Program-made: the position numbers and the translations under genes
DNA from: Micrococcales bacterium
GTDB lineage: Bacteria; Actinomycetota; Actinomycetes; S36-B12; UBA10799
Reading direction: 5' to 3'
DNA length: 7,136 bases
NCBI GenBank assembly: GCA_023252115.1
Contig: JAHEXM010000085.1
Span: 1 to 7,136, forward strand
Notes under the pieces: generated by a model
Databases searched by the model: none
What the model saw: the letters and a program-made list of their open reading frames with translations, nothing else
Told to the model about the DNA's origin: nothing
Shown here: positions 1 through 7,035 of the stretch, one piece after another
How positions within the stretch are numbered: the stretch's first letter is position 1
Layout: each line of letters begins with the position of its first letter

Positions 1-148
1 CTCCTGCTGTGGATGTCGCTTAGGTCGGCGGCTTCAAGAAGCACTGTCGAAGGCCAATATCGTCGACCTTCCTTATCGGTCGCATGAATTGGCAACGGTG
101 TAGTTGTTGACTGCTGCGGTCCGACCTCAGGCAGAGTCGGCTCTTTTG
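1..148. other. Left-edge region without a supportable gene
   Basis: No recognisable gene was found. Two plus-strand frames enter open from the left edge and stop at 85-87 (TGA) and 101-103 (TAG), so the 3' end of a plus-strand gene is possible. One minus-strand frame is also open from about position 125 to the edge. None of the short translations resembles a family I know, and third-position GC (about half in both plus frames) does not separate them. The region lies just beyond the 3' end of a tRNA gene, a place where islands often integrate, but no integrase or repeat of the tRNA end is visible. Confidence 0.5.
121..147 (+). terminator. Possible weak terminator hairpin beyond the tRNA
   Basis: CCGAC (121-125) pairs with GTCGG (136-140) around a 10-nt loop, and the plus strand then reads CTCTTTT, a short T-rich tail. 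It would suit a plus-strand gene ending at 87 or 103. Read on the minus strand, the same hairpin starts about 9 nt after the tRNA 3' end but has no U-tract. The stem is only 5 bp (6 with a wobble in the minus-strand RNA), so this is a tentative call. Confidence 0.25.
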
Positions 149-222
<74 letters not shown>

Positions 223-235
223 CGACAACCCCCGT

Positions 236-241
236 ACGCTA
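236..241 (-). promoter_or_regulatory. Possible -10 box of the tRNA-Pro gene
   Basis: On the minus strand this reads TAGCGT, matching the actinobacterial TANNNT -10 form. A start site about 7 nt downstream would leave a 5' leader of roughly 7 nt before the mature tRNA, a reasonable length for RNase P processing. No convincing -35 lies 16-19 nt upstream, so the call rests on one hexamer and its position. The tRNA could instead be processed from read-through of the hydrolase gene, whose stop is only 56 nt upstream. Confidence 0.3.
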
Positions 242-258
242 CTTGACCCGTGTTCAAG
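242..258 (-). repeat. Small hairpin echoing the tRNA-Pro anticodon arm
   Basis: CTTGA and TCAAG flank a 7-nt spacer, the same stem sequence and loop size as the anticodon arm at 179-195 of the neighbouring tRNA; 13 of 17 positions are identical. It lies between the hydrolase stop and the tRNA, just upstream of the proposed tRNA -10 box. It could be a weak terminator for the hydrolase (no U-tract follows), a remnant of a duplicated tRNA piece, or coincidence. Confidence 0.3.
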
Positions 259-278
259 CGGCCTCTCTTGGCTCGTCC

Positions 279-1718
279 TCAACCGATTTGGTCATCGAGC
301 CAGTCGAAAATGTATTCCTGGGCAACCTGGGGTCCGGTCGGCTGGTCATGCAATGCGGCACCTTGCGCCCCCGTCAACTTCACCAACACCTTGCGACTTG
401 GCGGCACTTTGTCGAGCATCGCAAACGCTTCGAGTGGCTGATCCTTGTCGAATTCATCACCTTCGTTCATTGTGATCATCGTCGGAATGGTGATGGCGCG
501 AAAATCGGCTTCAAAGTTGAACGGCAACATTGCCTCAAGCATCTGGTAGTAATTCGAAATCGGCTTGCCTGCGCGTGCATCGGCCTGCGCCGAGGCAGTG
601 AAGACTTCGCCTCGCTTATATGTGTTGAACTGTGAAGTCCGCGAGAGTCCAGGCCACGCTTTCAAGAAGCCTTCATTAACCTTCGTCGTCGCCTCGGCTT
701 TTTGCGCGGGTGGCGCACTTGCCGTCTCTTGGACAATCTTCATCGTGGCTTGGTCGCCCCATAACGCCGGCCAATTCCAGGCCGCCGGCTGCAATACTGC
801 CGCATCAAAACCGTTGACCTTTGCTGCTGCGCTCGAGCACAACATCCCGCCAAATGACACGCCCACCAGGCCAACCTTGCCAACATCACTGCGCGCACGC
901 GTCCACGCGAGAACGGGAGCCACCACCTTGTTCCACTTGGCAGTAAAAGGAATGTTGCGCTTGAACAGCAAACTCATCTGACCAGGTCCTTCGAACAAAA
1001 CGATGTTGTACCTGCGCTGCAAACCAGCTGTCACTCCAAACTGCATCGACTCAACGTTTTGACCATCAATGCCTGAGCTGATGATCAACGTAGGCCGCTT
1101 GCCACCCCCTGGCGCCGGAATGAAATACACCGGCAACGGACCAAACTCCGACTTGACCGACGCCTGCACCATCTTGGGATACAGCACCTTCATCGCAACA
1201 AGCCAACGACGTTGGGTCACTTCGTAAATTGACTCTTCCCGTTGGCCATCACTCGTTCCAAGAACAAAAAATAACTGCTGCGTTGAACACGTCGCTGCAC
1301 GCATCAACCGATTCGCCATCGTCACCGGGTGAGCCGACCCGGCCTTGTTCGCCGACTGCTCAAGGTTGTCGCCGAACGAACCAAAACCGTCATACAAATC
1401 ATCAAACGCAGCCGTCGTTGGATTGGCCGGGTTGCCCGACTTCGCGTTGATGTTCTGCGCAATTCGCAAGATCTCGCCCGGCTCGGAAACAAGTGAACTC
1501 GCCCCGCCAAGTGCAAACAACACTTCGTCGTTAAACGTCTGAGACGAAAAGAGAAACAGTGGAGTGGTCTGGCTGGTCGATAAGCCTGAGGCTGCCGTGG
1601 GACTACCCGACGCCGAAGCAGAATCGCCGCCAGATGAGCAAGCAGTCAGTGAAGCTGCACCGACAACGGCGCCACCGGCCAAGGCCCCGGTAAGCAGTTT
1701 TCGTCGAGTCAGATCCAT
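279..1718 (-). CDS. Tat-exported lipoprotein, alpha/beta hydrolase (FrsA-like)
   Basis: A 479-residue predicted esterase or hydrolase of unknown substrate, probably anchored outside the membrane. The N-terminus has a twin-arginine motif (TRRKLL, residues 4-9), a hydrophobic stretch and a lipobox LTAC ending at Cys27, followed by a Ser/Ala/Gly/Thr-rich linker to about residue 52. The hydrolase core shows an IDGQNVESM segment (about 217-225) and FEGPGQ (242-247), which resemble FrsA/DUF1100-type enzymes. The nucleophile elbow is GVSFGG with Ser288. The likely acid is Asp421 in NEGDEFD and the likely base is His457 in ALHDQP, so the catalytic triad appears intact. The ATG has no Shine-Dalgarno but sits 6 nt after a TAGCGT -10 box, suggesting leaderless translation. 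It is divergent from ald and followed by tRNA-Pro. The family assignment beyond alpha/beta hydrolase is moderate and the substrate cannot be inferred. Confidence 0.9.
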   Translation of the reverse strand: MDLTRRKLLTGALAGGAVVGAASLTACSSGGDSASASGSPTAASGLSTSQTTPLFLFSSQTFNDEVLFALGGASSLVSEPGEILRIAQNINAKSGNPANPTTAAFDDLYDGFGSFGDNLEQSANKAGSAHPVTMANRLMRAATCSTQQLFFVLGTSDGQREESIYEVTQRRWLVAMKVLYPKMVQASVKSEFGPLPVYFIPAPGGGKRPTLIISSGIDGQNVESMQFGVTAGLQRRYNIVLFEGPGQMSLLFKRNIPFTAKWNKVVAPVLAWTRARSDVGKVGLVGVSFGGMLCSSAAAKVNGFDAAVLQPAAWNWPALWGDQATMKIVQETASAPPAQKAEATTKVNEGFLKAWPGLSRTSQFNTYKRGEVFTASAQADARAGKPISNYYQMLEAMLPFNFEADFRAITIPTMITMNEGDEFDKDQPLEAFAMLDKVPPSRKVLVKLTGAQGAALHDQPTGPQVAQEYIFDWLDDQIG

Positions 1719-1719
1719 A

Positions 1720-1732
1720 GCTAGACGCTAGC
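1720..1732 (-). promoter_or_regulatory. Leaderless promoter with CTAG palindrome, hydrolase gene
   Basis: On the minus strand a TAGCGT hexamer (1725-1730) matches TANNNT and is separated from the ATG at 1718 by exactly 6 nt, the spacing expected if transcription starts at the A of the start codon. No Shine-Dalgarno is present. The box lies inside a perfect inverted repeat, GCTAG-ACG-CTAGC (1720-1732). A related palindrome TAGCGCTA occurs at 1751-1758. No good -35 hexamer is visible at 16-19 nt. The -10 and start geometry is observed; promoter and operator function are inferred. Confidence 0.45.
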
Positions 1733-1770
1733 CCAGAAAAGACCGGCCACTAGCGCTACAACGCCGCAGG

Positions 1771-1806
1771 TGGTGAGATTAAGTCGGATATGACTGATAC
1801 TCACCA
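1771..1806. promoter_or_regulatory. 36-bp interrupted dyad, candidate operator for ald
   Basis: TGGTGAG (1771-1777) and CTCACCA (1800-1806) form a perfect 7-bp inverted repeat. A second inner pair, AGTC (1782-1785) and GACT (1792-1795), shares the same centre at 1788.5, and 13 of 18 symmetric positions match. A further GGTGA half-site occurs at 1813-1817. The arms overlap the proposed -35 and -10 of ald, so a bound dimer could control ald and perhaps the divergent hydrolase gene. Alanine dehydrogenase genes are often controlled by Lrp/AsnC-type regulators such as AldR, but no regulator gene is present here and the binding protein is unknown. Confidence 0.45.
1773..1801 (+). promoter_or_regulatory. 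Predicted ald promoter
   Basis: GTGAGA (1773-1778, four of six matches to TTGACA) lies 17 nt upstream of GATACT (1796-1801, four of six matches to TATAAT). A start near 1808 would give a 5' leader of about 43 nt ending in a good Shine-Dalgarno. Both hexamers fall in the arms of the 36-bp dyad centred at 1788.5. The 17-nt spacing strengthens two otherwise modest matches; the call is a prediction. Confidence 0.4.
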
Positions 1807-1840
1807 GTAGCGGGTGAAGTCAACAAGAACGCCCGACCAT

Positions 1841-1845
1841 GGAGG
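1841..1845 (+). promoter_or_regulatory. Shine-Dalgarno that sets the ald start
   Basis: GGAGG lies 5 nt before the ATG at 1851. It overlaps the G of another in-frame ATG at 1839, which has no Shine-Dalgarno of its own. This, together with the conserved MRIGIP N-terminus encoded from 1851, decides the start. Confidence 0.85.
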
Positions 1846-1850
1846 TTGCG

Positions 1851-2924
1851 ATGCGCATCGGCATACCGACCGAAGTGAAGCCATTCGAAACCCGCGTTTC
1901 GGCAACCCCAGCACTGGTGTCGACTCTGACCAACTCAGGCAATGTCGTACGAGTTCAACAGCATGCCGGCGAAGGTGCCGGATTCGAAGATGCCGACTAC
2001 GCCGCAGCCGGCGCCGAAATCACCAGCGCCGCCGCAGACGTCTGGAACAATTCAGACCTCATCATCAAAGTGAAAGAACCCATTGCGAGTGAGTACAACT
2101 ACTTCCGCCAAGACCTCACCATCTTTAGCTACCTGCATCTCGCGGCGAATGCCGAACTCACCGAGGCATTGCTGCGATCCGGCTGCACCGCTATGGCATT
2201 CGAAACCGTTCAACTACCCGACCGCTCTCTCCCGCTTCTTACGCCGATGTCTGAAATTGCCGGCCGGCTCTCAATGCAAATCGGCGCGGACTTACTGACT
2301 GCACCACATGGTGGTCGTGGCGTTCTGCTGGGCGGGATCACCGGCGTGCAGCCAGGATCAGTCGTCGTGATTGGCGCGGGTGCAGCCGGAGCTCAAGCCG
2401 TCGACGTCGCAATCGGCATGCAAGGCCAAGTCACGGTCATCGATCGTGACTTGCAAAAGCTGCACCAAATCGAACAGAAGTATTCGGGCCGGGTAGTCAC
2501 CATTGCAGCTAGCGAGATCGAGATCGCTAACCGGGTAGCTCGCGCCGACCTTGTAGTAACCGCCGCACTAGTTGCCGGTGCACGAGCGCCGGTCTTAGTA
2601 ACCAACCAGATGATCGCCACCATGGCACAAGGCTCAGTCATCGTTGATATCGCCATCGACCAAGGCGGAAACAGCGAACCTGCCCGCCAGACCACCCATG
2701 CCGAACCGGCATTCACCAGCGGGCCCGCGCGAATCTCGTGCATCTCGAACCTGCCAGCCGCAGTACCGCGTACCGCCACCTATGCACTCAGTAACGCCAT
2801 TGCGCCATTTGTTCTGGATCTGGCAATGCGTGACGGCGTCCCCGAACCAGACTCAGCATTGGCAGCCGGAGTCAATATTGCCGGCGGCAAGATCGTGCAC
2901 CCAGCATTACTGACCAAAAGTTAA
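1851..2924 (+). CDS. ald: Alanine dehydrogenase
   Basis: A cytoplasmic NAD-dependent enzyme (EC 1.4.1.1) that interconverts L-alanine with pyruvate plus ammonia, linking amino-acid nitrogen to central carbon. The 357-residue protein begins [10 protein letters not shown], typical of the family. Key residues fall at the same positions as in the well-studied mycobacterial enzyme: Arg15, Lys75 (KVKEP), His96 (YLHLA) and Asp270 (DIAIDQGG). The Rossmann motif is GAGAAG (175-180), with Asp198 at the end of the next strand favouring NAD over NADP. The [13 protein letters not shown] segment follows at about 301-313, with Leu301 where Met is usual. The C-terminus is somewhat shorter than the roughly 370-residue norm. 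The in-frame ATG at 1839 is rejected in favour of 1851 because of GGAGG at 1841-1845. Transcription is probably controlled by the upstream dyad. The 3' end overlaps der by 4 bp. Confidence 0.96.
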   Translation: MRIGIPTEVKPFETRVSATPALVSTLTNSGNVVRVQQHAGEGAGFEDADYAAAGAEITSAAADVWNNSDLIIKVKEPIASEYNYFRQDLTIFSYLHLAANAELTEALLRSGCTAMAFETVQLPDRSLPLLTPMSEIAGRLSMQIGADLLTAPHGGRGVLLGGITGVQPGSVVVIGAGAAGAQAVDVAIGMQGQVTVIDRDLQKLHQIEQKYSGRVVTIAASEIEIANRVARADLVVTAALVAGARAPVLVTNQMIATMAQGSVIVDIAIDQGGNSEPARQTTHAEPAFTSGPARISCISNLPAAVPRTATYALSNAIAPFVLDLAMRDGVPEPDSALAAGVNIAGGKIVHPALLTKS

Positions 2925-4396
2925 GTGCGTCGACGACGTTTGGCCCTGATCCGCATGTCAACAACGATGGGTGTTCCCTCAAACCCGAATTCCTCACGCA
3001 ACCGACGCTCAACGAACCGCCGGTAGCTCGCTTCCATAAACGCAGTAGTGAACAACACAAACCGCGGTGGTCCAGTTGTGGGCTGAGTCGCAAACAAGAT
3101 CCGAGGTTGCTTTCCGCCGCGAACGGGATGCGGATGACCGGCAACCACTTCGCCCAGAAAGTTGTTCAAACGCCCAGTCGAGACGCGCGTATCCCAACCC
3201 TCAAGCGCCGTATTCAACGCTGGTGTCAACTTATCCACGTGTCGCCCCGTTGATGCCGAAATATTGACCCGTGGTGCCCACGCCACATGCGCAAGGTCCC
3301 GGTCATACTCGCGGTCAAGCATTAGACGGCGATCTTCGTCCACCAAATCCCACTTGTTAAACGCCAACACCAACGCACGACCCGCATCAATCACCATCGC
3401 AATGATGCGTACGTCCTGCTCGCCAATCGGTTCACTCGCATCAATCAACACCACACACGCTTCAGCACGCTCCAGTGCGCCTCGAGTTCGCAGGCTCGCG
3501 TACCACTCGGTGCCTGACGCTTCTTTCACGCGCTTACGGATCCCAGCCGTATCAATGAAGCGCCATTCCTGCCCACCGATTTCGACCAATTCATCAACGG
3601 GATCAACTGTGGTGCCAGCGACCGCGTCAACAACCGAGCGATGCTCCCCTGCCAGTCGATTCAGCAGGCTTGATTTTCCGACATTCGGTCGACCCAGCAG
3701 AGCCACTCGACGCGGACCGTCATCCAACAACTGACCGCGACCAACCTCGGGTAGCCGCGACACGATGATGTCCATCAAGTCGCCGCTGTTGCGCCCGTGT
3801 AGAGCCGATACAACGTACGGCTCCCCCACACCCAACGACCAAAGCGCAGCAGCGTCGGACTCGTTCAGTGCGCTATCCACTTTGTTGGCGACCAAAACGA
3901 TCGGTACCTTCGATGCACGCAACATCTTGACGACTGCCTCATCGGCATCGGTTGCGCCGACGTGAGTGTCGACGACCAACAGCACCAGGTCGGCTTCGGT
4001 CGCGGCAAGCTCAGCCTGCTGCTTGATGTGGGTGGCGACACCGCTGGTCTTGCCGCTCCACCCACCGGTATCAAGCACGATGAACTTGCGGCTGTTCCAT
4101 TCCGTCTCGTAACGAACCCGATCCTTGGTAACTCCGGGAATGTCCTCGACGACTGCTTCGCGGCGGCCGATGATGCGGTTAATCAACGTTGACTTACCGA
4201 CGTTAGGTCGACCGATAACGGCAACCACGGGAACTGCCTCGGCAGGTGCGACGGCACCGTCATCGCTGAGCTCGGCGGCCTCACCAAACTCTGACTCAGC
4301 AGCTAGTTGTGCTGCGGCCATGTCATCCAGATCAACAGCAACGTCAAACGTTGGGTAATCCGCTTCGGACTCGTCTGCGTCCTGGGGATCCGACAC
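2921..4396 (-). CDS. der: Ribosome biogenesis GTPase Der (EngA)
   Basis: An essential double GTPase that binds the 50S precursor and assists its maturation. The 491-residue protein has an acidic, low-complexity N-terminal extension (about 1-55), then two G domains. G domain 1 has the P-loop GRPNVGKST (62-70), DTGGW (109-113) and NKVD (171-174). G domain 2 has GRPNVGKSS (235-243), DTAG (282-285), NKWD (347-350) and a G5 motif SA at 380-381. A KH-like domain with a basic RIRAKRRRR tail ends the protein. All nucleotide-binding motifs are intact. The start codon is GTG, 2 nt after the plsC stop with no strong Shine-Dalgarno, so translational coupling to plsC is likely. It is the last gene of the cmk-plsC-der group and converges on ald with shared stop-codon bases. 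Confidence 0.98.
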   Translation of the reverse strand: MSDPQDADESEADYPTFDVAVDLDDMAAAQLAAESEFGEAAELSDDGAVAPAEAVPVVAVIGRPNVGKSTLINRIIGRREAVVEDIPGVTKDRVRYETEWNSRKFIVLDTGGWSGKTSGVATHIKQQAELAATEADLVLLVVDTHVGATDADEAVVKMLRASKVPIVLVANKVDSALNESDAAALWSLGVGEPYVVSALHGRNSGDLMDIIVSRLPEVGRGQLLDDGPRRVALLGRPNVGKSSLLNRLAGEHRSVVDAVAGTTVDPVDELVEIGGQEWRFIDTAGIRKRVKEASGTEWYASLRTRGALERAEACVVLIDASEPIGEQDVRIIAMVIDAGRALVLAFNKWDLVDEDRRLMLDREYDRDLAHVAWAPRVNISASTGRHVDKLTPALNTALEGWDTRVSTGRLNNFLGEVVAGHPHPVRGGKQPRILFATQPTTGPPRFVLFTTAFMEASYRRFVERRLREEFGFEGTPIVVDMRIRAKRRRRT

Positions 4397-4398
4397 GA

Positions 4399-5106
4399 CT
4401 AGCGCCTGCTCTTAAGAGCGGCGACGGTTTCAAGTGATGTGTCGTCCTCGGGCAAGACGTGACCGGTTTGCTCGAGGGCCAACTGAACGTGATCGGTCAA
4501 GCGCTGCCGAATGGCCTCGCCGACAACAGCCAAAGTCGATCGCACAGTCGGGTCGGCTTCAATCGGCACGGTGAAAGGCATCCCAAACACCACATCAATT
4601 TTGCTTCGGACTTTGGGCAAACCGTTCTTTCCCATGCCGGTGCTGCGGGTACCAAGGATGGCAACGGGAACAATCGGTGCCGAAGTCTGCGCATGCAGGT
4701 AAGCAATGCCGTTGCGCGTGTGTGCAAAATCGCCAAGCCCGCGGTGAGCCTCCGGGAAAATGCCCAGCGCGCGTTCGTCGTTAAGGATCGCGATGGCGTT
4801 TTGCATTGCGTTGCGGTCGGCGGAGTCATAGATGACAGGGATCTGACCAGCTGCACGCATGAACTTCGCACCGGGTCCGGTGAAGTATTCGCTCTTTGAC
4901 ATGACGTGCGTGGGCCTCGGCGCACACGAAACCAGCAGCGGACCGTCGAGAAGCCCGGTGTGATTGGCGGCCAGGATGGTGCGACCCTGCGGCGGAACTA
5001 AGTACGCGTTCGTTACGCGCAGGTTGTAAAGCGCAGCAAAACCAAAGCGACCTAAGTTTCGACTATTGGCGGCGCCGCGCGACCCCGGCAGAGCTATGTC
5101 ACGCAT
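4399..5106 (-). CDS. plsC: 1-acyl-sn-glycerol-3-phosphate acyltransferase family
   Basis: A membrane-associated acyltransferase predicted to convert lysophosphatidic acid to phosphatidic acid (EC 2.3.1.51), the precursor of membrane phospholipids. The 235-residue protein has the catalytic NHxxxxD motif as NHTGLLD (His49, Asp54), the substrate-binding block FPEAHRG (117-123) where most relatives have FPEGTR, and IVPVAILG near 145-152. I chose the ATG at 5106 because GGTGG lies 5 nt upstream of it (5112-5116). In-frame TTG (5118) and GTG (5115) would add 4 or 3 residues but lack a good ribosome site. The ATG overlaps the cmk stop (ATGCGTGA), and der begins 2 nt after the plsC stop. Its place between cmk and der suits a growth-linked operon. 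The acyl specificity is not visible from sequence. Confidence 0.92.
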   Translation of the reverse strand: MRDIALPGSRGAANSRNLGRFGFAALYNLRVTNAYLVPPQGRTILAANHTGLLDGPLLVSCAPRPTHVMSKSEYFTGPGAKFMRAAGQIPVIYDSADRNAMQNAIAILNDERALGIFPEAHRGLGDFAHTRNGIAYLHAQTSAPIVPVAILGTRSTGMGKNGLPKVRSKIDVVFGMPFTVPIEADPTVRSTLAVVGEAIRQRLTDHVQLALEQTGHVLPEDDTSLETVAALKSRR

Positions 5107-5833
5107 GTGATCCACCAACTAGCTCAGCCGCCGCCGGGACGTTTTCGATTATCAGTGCCGAAACCGCATCGATGACTTGCTCTAAGTTCAGATACGTCGC
5201 ATCAACTTGTATCGCATCGTCTGCCTTAGTCAATGGTGATGTTGTGCGACTGCTATCGGCTTTGTCACGTGCTTTCAGCGACTCTTCAACGTTTGCAACG
5301 TTTGCTGCGCGACCTTCTTCGACATCCTGTTCGGCTCGGCGCGCGGCGCGAGCTGCTGGGTCGGCGACGAGGTAAATCTTGACGTCAGCATCAGGCAGCA
5401 CGACGGTCCCAATATCGCGACCTTCGACGACAATCCCGTTTCCCAAATCGCAGGCAGCCTTGACCGCATCGCGCTGCAACTCGACCATCCGGTGGCGTAT
5501 CTCGGGAACTGCACTAACGGCGCTGACAGCGCTGGTCACTGCGTCTTCGCGAATCGCTGCGGATACATCCGTTCCATCGACCGAAATACCTGGTGCGTTT
5601 GGATCAGTAGTGGACTCAATCGAAAACGAATCACAGGCCTGCCCGATCGCCGCCGAATCGGCAAGATCAACGGAGTTGTTCAACATCCACCAAGCCGCGC
5701 CTCGATACATCGCGCCGGTATCTAGGTACCGCAGTCCAAACCGGTTGGCCACAGCCCGCGAGGTCGAGGATTTGCCAGAACCAGAGGTGCCATCAATGGC
5801 AACAGTCAATCCTTGGGTTCCAGGCACCCCCAT
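5099..5833 (-). CDS. cmk: Cytidylate kinase
   Basis: A cytoplasmic kinase that phosphorylates CMP and dCMP with ATP (EC 2.7.4.25), feeding CDP/dCDP into nucleotide pools. The 244-residue protein has the P-loop GTSGSGKSS (15-23), the CMP-site motif LDTGAMYR (37-44), EGRDIGTVV (137-145), an Arg-rich lid (ARAARRAEQD, 161-170), RDKADSSR (189-196) and a final IQVDAT strand (208-213). The length is typical for the family. The ATG at 5833 has AGG only 2 nt upstream. A GTG two codons later (5827) has that AGG 7 nt upstream, and also lies 6 nt after TAGGCT, a possible -10 box, so the true start may be 5827. The gene overlaps plsC by 8 nt and is separated from tyrA by 110 nt containing a strong hairpin. 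Confidence 0.97.
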   Translation of the reverse strand: MGVPGTQGLTVAIDGTSGSGKSSTSRAVANRFGLRYLDTGAMYRGAAWWMLNNSVDLADSAAIGQACDSFSIESTTDPNAPGISVDGTDVSAAIREDAVTSAVSAVSAVPEIRHRMVELQRDAVKAACDLGNGIVVEGRDIGTVVLPDADVKIYLVADPAARAARRAEQDVEEGRAANVANVEESLKARDKADSSRTTSPLTKADDAIQVDATYLNLEQVIDAVSALIIENVPAAAELVGGSHA

Positions 5834-5882
5834 AGCCTACCGACCGCGTCCCAAGTCTCTGCCCGCCTGCGTTCCATCCCCT

Positions 5883-5937
5883 CCCGCAAAGTGAAACATC
5901 GTGTACGCACTATGGACGGAATGTTCCACCTTGCGGG
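5883..5937 (-). terminator. Long RNA hairpin between tyrA and cmk
   Basis: In minus-strand RNA, the arm at 5937-5921 (CCCGCAAGGTGGAACAT) pairs with the arm at 5899-5883 (ATGTTTCACTTTGCGGG) over 17 continuous pairs, two of them G-U, around a 21-nt loop. In plus-strand RNA the same two positions are A-C mismatches, so the structure favours the tyrA direction. It begins 6 nt after the tyrA stop, where a terminator would be expected. No U-tract follows; the 3' flank is purine-rich. It could be a U-less terminator, a 3'-end stabiliser, an RNase processing site or a mobile palindrome remnant. The fold is directly seen; the function is inferred. Confidence 0.5.
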
Positions 5938-5943
5938 GCCTGG

Positions 5944-7035
5944 CTACCCGCGGACGCGCCAGCCGCCAGCGGCGACAGCCGCCCGCAAATCGTAGACCGC
6001 GGCGGGCCGCACTGACAGTTCGATCACCGCGGTCAGCCGTCCAACAGTGTGCTCGATTCGAACATCTTCAAGGTTGACTCCAGCCGACCCAGCTGCGGCA
6101 AACAGCCGACCCAGCTCACCTGGCTTGTCCGCAACCACCACGGGAATCGTTACGTAGTCCAAAGCGGCACCACCGTGTTTATCCGGTAGCCGCGAATAGC
6201 CTTCATTTCCACGTTCCAACACGGACCGAACCGCTGGATTCGCCGACATCCCAAGCCGCGACTGCGCCGTCAAGTCCTGTGCTACTGCTTCTAAGTCAGA
6301 CGCGATCCGATCAATAACGATCGCCACCTCGGCAGCGTTGGCATGCAAGATATCGGCCCATAAATCCGAATCGGAAGCCGCAACTCGAGTCGCATCTCGC
6401 AGTCCTTGACCGGCCAAGGCCAAGTCGTCGTCGTTGGCCAGCGCCAATTGCGCGGCCAGAACGGACGCAAGAAGTTGCGGTGTATGCGAAGTCAATGCAA
6501 CACCGTGATCGTGTGTTTGCGGATGAAGGACCGTAGCGATGCTTCCGCAAATCGCGATGACGCCCTCAACAGCCTCAACTGCCGAAGTCGAAGTCTCGTC
6601 AAACGGAGTCAAGACCCACAACCGGTCTTCAAACAGATCGCCTCGGGCCGCCAATGGACCCGACACTTCGCGACCTGCCATGGGGTGTCCGCCAACAAAA
6701 CGCTCAATGTCAGCCCCGAGTGCGCGCAATTCCGCAAGCGGTAGTGATTTGACGCTGGCCACATCGGTCACTGTCGCGTGTGGAAACCGTTCAAGTGCCA
6801 ATGCAGCAACTTTGGCTACCGAAGTGGGTGGCACGGAAATGATGACGACATCTGGATCAGTGGAGGCCGGTCCCGAGGAACCTGCACCCATCTGCGATGC
6901 AGCATCTGCTCGCGCAGGGTCGCGATCCTCAAGCGAAACCGCGACTCCATGTTCAGTAAGCGCCAATCCGATGGAGGTTCCAATCAGTCCAGCACCGATG
7001 ACAAGTACCGAACCGGGAACTGGCCCGATAGTCAT
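5944..7035 (-). CDS. tyrA: Prephenate/arogenate dehydrogenase with ACT domain
   Basis: A cytoplasmic TyrA-family enzyme that oxidatively decarboxylates prephenate (EC 1.3.1.12) or arogenate in tyrosine synthesis. The 363-residue protein has an N-terminal Rossmann fold with GAGLIG (14-19) and acidic residues Glu36/Asp37 after the second strand, which suggests NAD. The catalytic-site block GGHPMAG (115-121) contains the conserved His117. A helical dimerisation domain follows, and a C-terminal ACT domain (about 296-345) has a DKPGELGRLF segment, indicating likely feedback control by an amino acid, probably tyrosine. The ATG overlaps the aroH stop (ATGA) and has AGGA 9 nt upstream (7045-7048). 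Prephenate versus arogenate preference cannot be settled from sequence. Downstream is a 17-bp hairpin, then cmk. Confidence 0.95.
   Translation of the reverse strand: MTIGPVPGSVLVIGAGLIGTSIGLALTEHGVAVSLEDRDPARADAASQMGAGSSGPASTDPDVVIISVPPTSVAKVAALALERFPHATVTDVASVKSLPLAELRALGADIERFVGGHPMAGREVSGPLAARGDLFEDRLWVLTPFDETSTSAVEAVEGVIAICGSIATVLHPQTHDHGVALTSHTPQLLASVLAAQLALANDDDLALAGQGLRDATRVAASDSDLWADILHANAAEVAIVIDRIASDLEAVAQDLTAQSRLGMSANPAVRSVLERGNEGYSRLPDKHGGAALDYVTIPVVVADKPGELGRLFAAAGSAGVNLEDVRIEHTVGRLTAVIELSVRPAAVYDLRAAVAAGGWRVRG

Noticed and set aside
1839..1850. In-frame upstream ATG as the ald start
   Set aside because: It has no Shine-Dalgarno, and the GGAGG at 1841-1845 serves the ATG at 1851, whose product begins with the conserved MRIGIP sequence of alanine dehydrogenases.
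3162..3734. Long plus-strand reading frame opposite der
   Set aside because: It is a shadow of the well-supported der coding sequence; the translation is Ser/Arg/Thr-rich with no family features.
4408..4419. Perfect 12-bp palindrome GCTCTTAAGAGC at the end of plsC
   Set aside because: A palindrome of this length is expected about once or twice in a window this size, it lies in coding sequence, and it has no loop or U-tract.
5107..5118. TTG (5118) or GTG (5115) as the plsC start
   Set aside because: They only add a few residues and lack a good ribosome site; the ATG at 5106 has GGTGG 5 nt upstream. It remains a possible alternative.
5808..5877. Small reading frame (ATG at 5877) overlapping the cmk start, as a leader peptide
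   Set aside because: The purine-rich AGGGG abuts the ATG with no spacing, and the 23-residue product has no run of regulatory codons or recognisable character.
5379..5894. Plus-strand reading frame opposite cmk
   Set aside because: It is antisense to a gene with all cytidylate kinase motifs and its product resembles no protein family.
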